From: Hypoxylon rubiginosum
Lineage: Eukaryota > Ascomycota > Sordariomycetes > Xylariales > Hypoxylaceae
Direction: 5' to 3'
NCBI GenBank assembly: GCA_902806565.1
Contig: CADCXA010000067.1
Location: 62,001-126,000, forward strand
DNA: 64,000 nucleotides
Part shown: positions 54,695 through 64,000 of the stretch, in pieces
Layout: each line of letters begins with the position of its first letter
Position numbering within the stretch: position 1 is the stretch's first letter
The notes under the pieces: generated by a model
What the model saw: the letters and a program-made list of their open reading frames with translations, nothing else
The model's database searches: none
What the model was told of the DNA's origin: nothing
Position numbers and translations under genes: made by a program

Positions 54695-56057
54695 CTACAA
54701 CGGCCACGCCTCGGCGCCTAGCAGCTGATCCATAATCAGATTGGCAGTAGCGCGATGCGCATCTATGTCGACGTCGAGCAAAAAGTCCCACTTGTGCCGC
54801 AGCTCCCGCCGCAGCAGGTCCGCGTCGAGCCCGACGCCGGGCCCGCGCCCCGTGACGAGGAACCCGGTCTCGGCGCTGGACCGGGTGGCCAGCTCGGCCC
54901 GCGGACGGCACACGCGGTCGTACGCCTGCAGGGCGGCCGGGATGGCGGCCCGGGAGGGGAGCCGGCCGAGCAGGGTGCTGAGGATGAGCGCCTCCTCGAT
55001 GGCGATGCCGACGCTGGCCCCCTGGAAGGGGAGCATGCTGTGCGCCGAGTCGCCCACCAGGCAGATGTTCTCCGTCACGTAGGTCGGCGCCGGCGCGTGC
55101 TCCAGCTGGCAGATGGCGGCTACTTGGACGGTGTATACGCTCTGGATGAGCTGGTCGATGTGAGTCAGCAGTTGTATGTATTTACGGGATGGAGTCACTT
55201 ACGTCGACCATGCCCTGGCAAACTGGTAATTGGTTGCTAGCGAACATATCCTGGAATTCGTCCGGCGTGAACAGTTTAGCCCACGAAGGCCCCGAAAACC
55301 CATCTTCTTCCACGATATCGTCCATGTTACCGTAGACTACAATTTCGACTTCGGTGCCGTTATCGAGGAGGTTGTGAATCATGCCCGTGCCATCTCCGAC
55401 CCACCCTATTTGTCGAGGGTTTCTCGGGTCTATGTAACGCGAACCCATGGCCTGCTGCGCTCTTCGAAGGGGCACCTTGATAGGTAGGCTCCAAAACCCG
55501 GTCGAATGTGGCCTGGATAGATACTCGTCGTCGCCGAGGACGAGCTTCCGCGTAAATCCGTGCGTGCCGTCGGCGCCAACAACGATGTCGTACTTTTTCT
55601 GCGACCCGTCCTCGAATATCAGGAGCAAACCTTGCTCGGGAGACAGGTTCATAACGGAGGCTATCCGCGCACCGGGGTGCATCATGCGGGGCGGCACTCC
55701 GTTGAGCATCTCGGTGAGGAAGGCCTGGCGACTGACAATCTTCTTCGATCTCGCTCCAAGTCCGTTGACCTCTATCTTCTGCCCCGTATGCGGTCCGCTA
55801 GCCGTTCGGATTTCAAACGAAGTCTGGACGGCGCCAGCTCGATCGAGACACCGTTCCAGTTCTGGATCGATGGCTGCTAGCATAGATTGTGTGCTGGTGG
55901 TGAACGCTAGCCCGGGACCTTCTTCTCTGAACGCGGGCCGAGATTCGTACATGTGGACGGAGATGTGAGGGTATCGTAAGAGACCACGTAAAAGAGCGGC
56001 GCCGGCCAACCCCCCGCCTATGATGGCGACTCTTATTCTTGAAGGAGAACTTGACAT
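54695..56057 (-). CDS. FAD-dependent monooxygenase, salicylate hydroxylase-like (group A)
   Basis: Two exons, 56057-55203 and 55150-54695, encode 436 residues. The 52-bp intron has a GTAAGT donor, a CTGAC branch site and a GACCAG acceptor, and joins GMVD to LIQSVYTVQ in frame. The Rossmann motif IIGGGLAG is at 12-19, with Glu38 (MYESR) placed to bind the FAD ribose. The DG motif GADGTHGFTRK spans 161-171 and the GD motif CLVGDSAHSMLPFQGA (315-330) contacts the FAD pyrophosphate. This order and length match NAD(P)H-dependent aromatic hydroxylases such as salicylate or 6-hydroxynicotinate hydroxylase. It has no signal peptide and no C-terminal membrane anchor, so a cytosolic soluble enzyme is expected. 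The substrate is unknown; both aromatic catabolism and secondary metabolism are plausible. The second exon is very GC-rich. It is co-oriented with the DUF1996 gene and the Zn2Cys6 regulator. Confidence 0.93.
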
Positions 56058-57864
56058 TTCGCTAGAGGTATGTATGTGTAGTAGAAGTTAGTTCTTGAGT
56101 AGGAAAGAGTTGTGCTTGTGAGTGCGTTAGTACGGTACGGCAGATGAACTGTAGTACTCAAGTCTTGGGATGGATAGACTACTCGAGAAGGGAGGTTCTT
56201 TATGTAGAAATGCCATTATCCTCATTGACAGAGAAGCTTAGTACACGGTAGTCAAGAATCGCTCCTCTTGGCTCGTCGCTCTCTGTTCTATATCGGACTT
56301 GGAGATCTATCGGCCGAGTGAAAGTGGCACCCCTGCCGTCATGCTACCCCGTTCCCTGGAGTAGACCCGGTGGTGCACATCCGAGATGGGGGCCGAGGGA
56401 ATATTCCCGCAGAAGCCACTCAAAAGATCCATTTGTCAGGAAATAGGGCTGATGGATCTAGGTAGATGTTGGTTGTAGGACTAATGAGGGTTAATCCATG
56501 ATGGTTGACTCCATAAACGCGAGGGCGAGGAGGATGAATAATCGCATACATTACCGGAAACGTAATGTCTGTAGCCTCAGACATGGACTATGTTTAACCA
56601 GGCCTGTGGTATTTGCATGGCCCAGGACCAGAACCAGAACCAGAGCTGCGGTTCGTTGCATTCACCATTTTTAGCAGTTGGCGCCAATGTTCCTGGAGAT
56701 GCAACGGTTTAGGCGTGTCCGGACACGCTTGCTCGACTTCTAACCAATCGTCGAGCTGGTAACAATAAAGCTATAACCGTCACCCCCTGTAGATGGGATT
56801 CTGTGAGATCACCTAGACCGGGGGGTGATCTCAGGGGTGAGGGGTGAGGTAAGCAAATGGAGATCCCTTCTAGGCATCGATATAAAGTAGCGTCCTGCCA
56901 CTCGGCATTGACTTGTCGCGATGGAAAAAGAAAGAGAAACGACAATTTGACAAGGAACCGCCACCGCCACCGCTGTTAGAAATCAGCTATACGGTTAACT
57001 GTACGGAATACGTGGTGCAATTGACTTTGGTTTGAATCTAATTAGGGGAAGACATAGGGGCCAATTGTAGGGGGTGCGCTCTAAATTCCCTAACCAACTA
57101 CAAGGAGTTACAATGTCTCGCCCCTTGTATGTACAGGGAGAAAACGATGCTAAAACAACAGACTCTTGCAGTGCGAGATAGGAGGAATTAGTGCTGTCCT
57201 CAGTCCGAGATTTAGTGAATTCGGACTCTGCAGCCTGTTAGCATAGCATTTGCTCGACAGACAAAAGAGGGCCAGTCAGCATTAACTAATTCCCTCCAAT
57301 TACCTTAGGTAAACATCAGACCATGCTCCCACCTTTCTCGCCCACCCACGATCCTGCCATCTTCAAAACCCCCCTTGCTCTCCGACCCAGTTCCATCGAT
57401 TCCGTCGATTCCATCGAGCCCGTTCTCGCGGCTCTTCAAACTTTAAATCTATTACCGGCCTCTTTTTGGGGGGGGGCTTCTTACTGTATCCAATCGGGTT
57501 TAGTCCCCATCTCCAAGATCCCGCGCAGCACAGAATCCGATCCTACCACTAAGATACGAGACCGTTGGTGTTAGGGGGGGTCTGTGGGATTTGACGATCA
57601 CCAGGCACCCGAATTATAGTCCCTGAGAATAGCTTCACATCAAAAAGACCCCCATTTCATCATCATCGCCAACCTGGATGTCCCTAGAGGAATTACCTGT
57701 CCTACTTTTTAATTTCCCTGTCCGGACCTTACCTGCTTAGCTCATGCGGCTGCACGTGCGGACCGTTCTTCATTCATACCCTAGTCGAAATAGGTAGGTC
57801 TCTATTCCCAAACCCAACTCTGTGGCTTTTCTCATTGGTCAATCAACGACGAAATGTTTTCAGC
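56058..57864. promoter_or_regulatory. Long upstream region of the monooxygenase
   Basis: No supported gene. An 83-codon plus ORF at 57323-57574 is driven by a TCCATCGAT-like 9-bp repeat near 57393-57418, and a 9-G run lies near 57468. CCAGAA hexamers repeat near 56630-56650. This should contain the monooxygenase promoter; specific sites cannot be assigned. Confidence 0.4.
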
Positions 57865-58140
57865 TCATATCGCATTAACGGCCTCGGCCTCGTTCAGGCA
57901 ACGACATTTCGGTCTGTTGCTAATACTCAAAACTACCTCCCTAATAAGAACCCAGTAATAAAAATTCAAAACATCGCGATCCTTGATTGTCCATGGTTCT
58001 ATTAAAAACCGCGGTGGATCTTGCGATGGATTTTGCGACGGACATCGATAGTTAGGCAGATACTTTGTGCGTAGAGACTCTTTCAACACTATATCCAAAG
58101 GAATTGGCGGTCGAATTTGAAACTCGGATTCTGTAGACAT
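57865..58140 (-). CDS. Possible small hypothetical protein (91 residues), doubtful
   Basis: Intact minus ORF starting MSTESEFQIRPPIPLDIVLK, with proline-rich segments and a hydrophobic patch near its end. I recognise no family, and no splice signals clearly extend it. It lies in an otherwise empty 2.9-kb gap and could be a chance ORF or one exon of an unrecognised gene. Confidence 0.2.
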   Translation of the reverse strand: MSTESEFQIRPPIPLDIVLKESLRTKYLPNYRCPSQNPSQDPPRFLIEPWTIKDRDVLNFYYWVLIREVVLSISNRPKCRCLNEAEAVNAI

Positions 58141-58946
58141 AGCCTATAGGAACTATTAATAACGACGATGGCTGTATAGGACTAATAAGGATGATTGTTG
58201 TAGCTTTCGTAGTATTCCCTAGATTTCACTCCGCAGGCAATGTGTTAGAGCAGCGTGGTATGGATACTAGTAGAAATCGTTAACGGGTCGAGGCTAAGGG
58301 GTGAAGATGGCTGCCAATGCGCATTTCGAGCACCAACTCATATACGTTAGGGCGGTCTCTTGGCCTCTCGGTAGGACTGTTACGCATCAAGTTGCACCTG
58401 TGGATATTATCAACGACAGTACAGACGACAGTAGCATCTTATTATGCGTGTTCTTCATTTTTAATACATCATTTTGTCAGCCATCTACTAGAGACATAGA
58501 GTGGGATTTCTTTCTGCTAACTACCTCTCAAGACGCAAGACAAGCGCGCGCGTTCAACTGCTAAGGGGTATCAATGCTATTTTACTTCTTAACTTCATCT
58601 ATCATATTCTTTTGGCATCACGTCCATACCAAAATGTGTAGGGGCCTGCCTCTTCTGTGATCTTTGCCCCTTTCTTTCTACTCCCAGACCCTGCTGTTCT
58701 GTCATCTCTCATACCGGATTAATTGGAGGCTATGGCCAAGGGTTGCTATATCTAGATATATGCTACCATAGTCCAAGATGGCGTGGTTCATCATGCACCT
58801 ATCGCCTATTCGTCGGACACAGGACTCCAATCCTAAGCCTCTTAGCCGTCGGAGCATTTCATAAAAACGTACCTCCGGCCGGCCATTTGCACATACCAAA
58901 TAGTCGAACGTAACGGATCGCGTTATGGTGTTAGGTCTTCGGCCTC
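58141..58946. other. Intergenic downstream of the transcription factor
   Basis: No supported gene. Short ORFs at 58301-58564 and 58702-59025 lack homology features, and the latter overlaps the end of the transcription factor gene antisense-like in another frame. Confidence 0.4.
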
Positions 58947-61732
58947 CTAAATAGGAGCAAACCCGGCCTCTTCGAGTTGCTTGCCCTCGGGAAGCATCGG
59001 GCGACCTTGCATCGGAAATGGCCAAAACAGCGGGTTTTCCAGGCCCTTGGCTGTGTGTGCCATTGGCCCCTTGGTGTGTCCCTGTATAAAAGTGGCCACC
59101 GGGTTTTGTTCCCCTTCCTCCTTCGTTTGGCCCCCCCCTTCGATGAGCCCTTCCATCTTTTCTCCTCCGCCAAATTCATCTTGTCCGGGTGGAGGAGACT
59201 GTTTCCCAGGCGCGCCCGCAGGTCCGGCCATGTCCCTCGCACCCCACGCGCACAGAAAGTCTTCATCATTAACATTGGGCGCGAAGAAGTTGAGACTGCT
59301 GGTTCCTGGTCGGACCGATTTCTCTACATCATCTGCTGGGGCCAAGCCACGTGGGATATCTACCTCGATGCCCCATTTTTTGGCAAGGAACTGTAGAATG
59401 TTCAATGCCTGGTGTGCAAAATGATGGCATGGCGCCATCTCAGACAGATGCGAGATTCCCTGATTTATGGCCTCAGCTACCCTTGGACTCAGTTTTGCAG
59501 CAATCGCGCTTGGCGGTGACGTTGGCTCGGGGTCGTCCCTATTGCTAGAAGACAAAGGTCTTTGATCATGTCCTGTCTCGGCATCTTCAGGCTTAGCTGT
59601 CGAAGCGTTGGATAGCTCAGTTGGCGAAATGGACTGTCCCTTGGAAATTTCTGCCCCTATGGCAAGATGCATGATAGACGACGTAAGTACAAAGTACGGT
59701 ACAAACGACGGAGTACGACGGAGAGTATACAACTGAGAGTATGAATGGAGAAGACCTTGAATGGCATCTGCTGCTTGAGAGCAGACATCGCGAGGGAGTA
59801 TGCCGGAGCCGATGATGCGCAGCTTTATGAGAGGTCGAAAAAGAAGCAGTATAGCAAAGTGGTAATACATACTAGAGGATAGATTAGTTTGATATGGTAA
59901 GGGTTAATGGTTTGAATGCTAAGACTTACTGGGCGAAAAGGACGGCGGGTGTGAAATTATGTCCTAATCGTAAGACCTCTGGGATCCTGTCGTACCAATT
60001 CAGGTATTGGGTATAGATGCTAAGTAGATCTCGGCTAGTGACCGGCTTTCCAGGGGAGTGGAGAACGTATAGTGACTGATGAACAAGCTCGCTGAGCTCG
60101 CAAAAACATTTGTAAACCGATCGCACATTAGACGGCTGTTCACAGGATCGTTGCAAAGGAGCACCTATGCTCATAGTTAGACATATTTCCGTATTCAAAT
60201 CTGACAGGGGGGAGGTACGCAGGCAACTTACCGTCGTCGGTATAAGGTATCCAAAGAGACGCTTCTATGTCGTCAATGATGGCGGGTTTTGGCGGCAAAC
60301 GCGGGAAACAAGAACACTGCGGTAGAGAGCCGGTCGCTAAGGACCATGCGCTTGAAAGAATGTTAGCCAAAGCACCCGGGGGTAATTGGTGGCACGCTTA
60401 CTGGTCTAAGGCGAAAGCACCCCAGAATGTCGCCGCCTGTACGGCTATCTCATCCTCGTCACCGTCGTTCTGCAGGCGGTGCAGTCCCATCTCGATGGCC
60501 AGCCGTATGCTCTGTCCCGCATAGTACCAAGATTCCGAGTCTCTTCCACAGCTCGCTTCCCGAATGGACATTATCCCTAAGGCTTGAATGGTGGTCAAAT
60601 TATGATGGTTATTTTCTCGATAGAAAAGCCTCAGGGCCTCCTTAAAGAAGTGATCGCCTGACGTGCGCGAGTCGTTTGGGTTTGCTCGTGTGTTCGGCTT
60701 GGTCGAGAATCGACACCCGAGAGCGAGCAGTGCGTTGACTAACATTGGCGAGCAGTACCGACGAGTTCCCTTGATAAAATCTTTCATGAAATGCTCCTTG
60801 CTCAGGGACGCAAACGTCGGATATTCCCAACAAAAGTAGAGCGCAAGGAGATGCGATACCAAGTTAGCATCTGTCGTGACACCCGTCCACGTTGCGGGTG
60901 TCACTTTCATCTCGGGAGAGTCCAGAGGCGCGAGTACTTGATCTACTCCCCGATATTGAGATCCCTCGGCCGACGACTGATCCTGGAGCCACAGACCGAC
61001 GCGCGAGCGCGGGGGAGCCTCGGAGGTCCATTGCATTAGGTCAGGGTGAGAGTCGCTACGGGTGGATACGGTCTGACTATGCGACGAGAAATTCCAAGGG
61101 CTATTGGAGTCGAAATCTTGATTCATACCGTGCGCTTGGTTAGCCACGGGACTCATTCCCATCGTACTGAAGCCCCCGGCGCCGGGGAGCGCTCCCGCGT
61201 ATGTCGAGAGGGGGGGCAATGTCACTCCGCTCCTGGATTCGTTCGGCCGCGCGAAGCTGGGCAAGGCGCCCCCGGTAGAAGGGAAAGCAGAACCAGCTCC
61301 TAGCCATTCCGATATGCCCTCGATAGACTGTCCTTGTTGCAACCTCTGCAAGACCTCCTCCACTAGGTCGGGCCTGACAAGAGCCGAGAGGATCGACTCG
61401 CTGTGTCGTTGGTGACGTCGGAGAGCTTCGATCTCATGGCGCAGTGTTTCTTTGGACTGTCGCACGGGGATTTCGTAGACGCATTCGACGTCCTTTTGCG
61501 ACTTGCATCGGCCGCATGGCTTCTGACCATCACACTTGGCGCGTTTCTTTCGACATTCGGTACAAGCATTGGGGGTAACAACACCGAGTCCCCTCCTCCG
61601 CTTGGATAGTTGAGAGTTGGCTTGACCGCTAGCTCCTGGGGTGTTCGATGACCCAGATGCCTCATGTTTCGATGTAGGTTTGGAGGATGGTGTCTGGCCG
61701 GCGGAGGGACCACTACTTGACTCTCCCTCCAT
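58947..61732 (-). CDS. Zn(II)2Cys6 transcription factor with fungal-specific TF domain
   Basis: Four exons, 61732-60402, 60350-60232, 60164-59930 and 59871-58947, encode 869 residues. Introns of 51, 67 and 58 bp have GTAAGC/GTAAGT donors, and the joins restore ALDHAWSLATGSLPQ, YTDDGAPLQRS and LFAHMYYHFAILLLFRP. The binuclear zinc cluster has Cys57, 60, 67, 73, 76 and 84 with spacing C-x2-C-x6-C-x5-C-x2-C-x7-C, preceded by a basic patch (SKRRR). A leucine/arginine-rich segment at about 94-118 may act as linker and dimerisation coil. The fungal-specific TF (middle homology) domain runs from about 288 to 570 and crosses all three introns. The C-terminal 300 residues are Ser/Pro/Gly-rich, typical of an activation or regulatory region. 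It is expected to be a nuclear DNA-binding activator. The zinc cluster and linker remind me of proteins annotated as NirA/NIT-4-like, but I cannot assign targets. No stop interrupts the model. Confidence 0.93.
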
Positions 61733-62100
61733 GGTAGCCGTAGAGATTCAAGGCTGACGGAGCATATTCGGAGGGGAGAGGCATGTGGTACACATGGACA
61801 TGCCTTATGCCTTCTGCCTTCTGCCTTCTGCCTTATGTCGGCCAACCGATGGTCGACGAATGGCGAGAAGCGCGTCGCTCGTGCGACTTGCCGCGGGAGG
61901 GCGTGCCTAGAGAATATCGACCGAGGCACTCAAGATTCGTAGTCTTCAAGTTCCCAAGTTGAAAGAAGAGGAGGCGGCACGCGGGGCTATTGTAATATGG
62001 GTGGCTTGGTTCTTTGATTCGCAGGATATAAAAGAAGAATGATGCAATGCGATGTTGCACTATGTACCCGACATACTCGTCTAATTCAGTATAGAAGCTG
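61733..62100. promoter_or_regulatory. Upstream region of the Zn2Cys6 gene
   Basis: Probable 5' UTR and promoter of the transcription factor. It contains a 7-bp tandem repeat, five units of TGCCTT(A/C) at 61801-61835. A 188-codon minus ORF here overlaps exon 1 in another frame and is a shadow. Confidence 0.45.
61801..61835. repeat. 7-bp tandem repeat TGCCTT(A/C), five units
   Basis: Units read TGCCTTA, TGCCTTC three times, then TGCCTTA. It lies about 70-100 bp upstream of the transcription factor start codon, so it would be in the promoter or 5' UTR as a pyrimidine-biased tract. Confidence 0.7.
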
Positions 62101-64000
62101 TAGCAAAACTAAGACACGTATCATAGTGTCGTGAATGTCATAAGCGTCGTAAATATCGTAGTTGATATATGTATGTATACACAAGGTAGGTAAGTTAGAG
62201 AAATAGACGTTAGAGAAATAGACGTTGAAGAAGCAGAATCCAAAGGGTTCGAGAATTTCAAAGCAAGTTCGATATCGGATTTCAAGGATGTCAGCTTTTA
62301 CACCTTACGCTTTGACGCCTTATCGCCTTAATGCTTTAACGCTAGTAAGGTAACGTCTGCTGTGAATGCGCTACATCCCGGATTCCAATCCATTGTTTCG
62401 GCCGCACATGTACATATGTATGTAGCTGCGATGCCGATATTGTTTTTAATATGTATATATTCAGGATTAGATATGTATGTCCCGAGACGTAACACATTGC
62501 GTGGGGTGTCAGGGTGTTTCGAGCCAGAGGCCGATTCACCGACTCTGTTCTAGCCGCTTCTAGTCACCTTGAGGCTTGACTGCAGGCTCAAATAGGCTTA
62601 GTTCCACGAGTAGGTGGAGTTTATGGAACAAATGCTCCCTTTCAACCCTTAAAGATGACTTAAGTACAACTGCGTGTTACTCGGGGTAGAGACTAAGATA
62701 TCATAACCGGCAGACCATTAAATCAATATCCTCGATATATACATCTCGACTACCTCTTAATTTTTCTTACTTAAGATATCTCGTATTTCGGTGTCCACCC
62801 CGTCAAAGGCAACCGGAAACATATTAGTGGTCCTAACTCTTTTCTAGAGCTAAGCTCAATTCCTAACGTGTTACATAGTAGTGTTCTATCATCATTTCAA
62901 AGAGCCCTGACATGGCAGCCATGGTTAATCCCTACAGTCCGTACAGGAACCAAGAATGCAAGACTTACATAGTATAACGAATTGTGGATTTCTGCAACAC
63001 TACTGTTTGGTCCGTTGAATACTGCTTAGTACTTACAGGGTGTAAATATAGCTAAGCCAATCATGATAGCTCATCTGTCTTTTTGAACACCGGAGTGTAG
63101 ATCCAGAGGGAGATGACGAGATGAGAACAGGAATCGGGATCGAAAATGTATGCTGTTCATCAGGACTAACAAGACTAAAAAGGAATAAGGAAATTTTCAA
63201 CACCCTTGGCGAGGCACCATGGATGGAATAGTACTTCGGTATGAGCTCTGAACGAACCTAAGGTGCCCCCCTTTCCCCTCATTAACCGTGCCTAACTATG
63301 TACACTTGTGATGTGCCATACAGGTATACTTACCATAGGAAACGTAGACTAAGAACCAATAGCCTAGGTACGTTTATAATAGATTTGGCGAAATCATATC
63401 ATACATACATACATGTAGTATGCCGTATACCACAATATACCAACTTTGAACGTGGCGAAATACCTCGCCTAAGCGATGTTAAACTTGTATGAAAGGCTTC
63501 GTAAATAATTGCCCTGTGGCGAAGATGCCGCTAGCGAGGTAGGATAAAAGTAGGCACCAGCCGAACAAGGTAGACACTCGTCCCCTATTAACCCGGATAT
63601 CATATGAGGAGTTATCTATCAACTGCGCTAGCTGGGCATCTTGATCTCGAGGCTACTTTGCTACAATGACGTCAAGGCCTTCCAACGAGTAAGGTATTGG
63701 GAGATATTCGGAACCTGGCAAGTTGTAAAGCATGGAGTAACGTAGCTTGGATGATATTACACAATTAACCTAGAGGCGCTTTCTACGAGTTTGGGATAGA
63801 TGGGCTGGTAGCACTTCTCAGAATGATACGTAAATAGGTAGTTCCATCTTCGTGACAACGACCACTATGTACAGTAGAAGCTATCGTCCCGCACCATAGG
63901 CCAACCAACCCATGACATGCCTCATTGATTTGATTCAAATCCCAGGGGCTTCTTTAAGAATACGACCAGTAATTGCCTTTGGGAATCTATGTACACACTC
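62101..64000. other. Intergenic region at the right end
   Basis: About 1.9 kb of normal composition without a recognisable gene; only short unrelated ORFs. Contains a 15-bp perfect tandem duplication GTTAGAGAAATAGAC (62194-62208 and 62209-62223), a CGCTTT/CGCCTTA-rich stretch at 62300-62345 and a short CATACATA run near 63402. A gene with short exons could still be missed here. Confidence 0.4.

Noticed and set aside
54755..55240. 161-codon plus ORF opposite the flavin monooxygenase
   Set aside because: Shadow of the GC-rich second exon; the minus strand carries clear FAD motifs.
57323..57574. 83-codon plus ORF as a small gene
   Set aside because: Low-complexity Ser/Ile/Asp segment from a 9-bp repeat, ends soon after a 9-G run, and no family resemblance or splice structure.
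61363..61929. 188-codon minus ORF overlapping the zinc-cluster exon
   Set aside because: It lies in another frame across the transcription factor start and lacks any motif, whereas the 61732 start leads into a perfect Zn2Cys6 cluster.
1..64000. CRISPR array or prokaryotic mobile element
   Set aside because: Tandem arrays here are continuous without unique spacers, and all genes are eukaryotic with introns.

Overview
This window is nuclear DNA of a filamentous ascomycete (Pezizomycotina). The evidence is 50-67 bp spliceosomal introns with GTAAGT-type donors and CTGAC-like branch sites, a Zn(II)2Cys6 regulator, a secreted DUF1996 protein, and two huge AT-rich blocks with the signature of repeat-induced point mutation (RIP). 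The species cannot be fixed from the sequence alone.

Layout. 1-28540: extreme AT block (hand-counted 60-base lines give about 3-15% G+C, mostly under 10%), without credible intact genes. It contains decayed tandem arrays: an 11-bp minisatellite seen three times, a 141-bp array of seven copies, a roughly 102-108-bp array and a 75-bp duplication. 28541-35480: normal-composition island with three genes, all on +: an E2-like/F-box fusion (29241-31142), a GMC-family FAD oxidoreductase (31768-33560, one intron) and a three-exon fungal conserved protein of unknown function (34017-34808). About 35520-51762: second AT block. It is bracketed by a 73-bp inverted repeat (35591-35663 and 51763-51835) whose 15 mismatches are all transitions, and it carries a direct repeat pair (45481-45637 and 50522-50678) that looks like the LTRs of a roughly 5.2-kb retroelement. 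51836-64000: second island with three genes, all on -: a nine-exon secreted DUF1996 protein (52173-53761), a group A flavin monooxygenase (54695-56057) and a Zn2Cys6 transcription factor (58947-61732). The rest is intergenic.

How it works together. The window has the two-speed architecture of AT-isochore fungal genomes: gene islands between RIP-destroyed transposon deserts, with the secreted protein gene only about 340 bp from the desert edge. Two FAD oxidoreductases and a pathway-type regulator lie in the islands, but there is no backbone biosynthetic enzyme, so a shared pathway is not demonstrated. All multi-exon models were built by hand from splice signals and reading-frame continuity and need transcript support.
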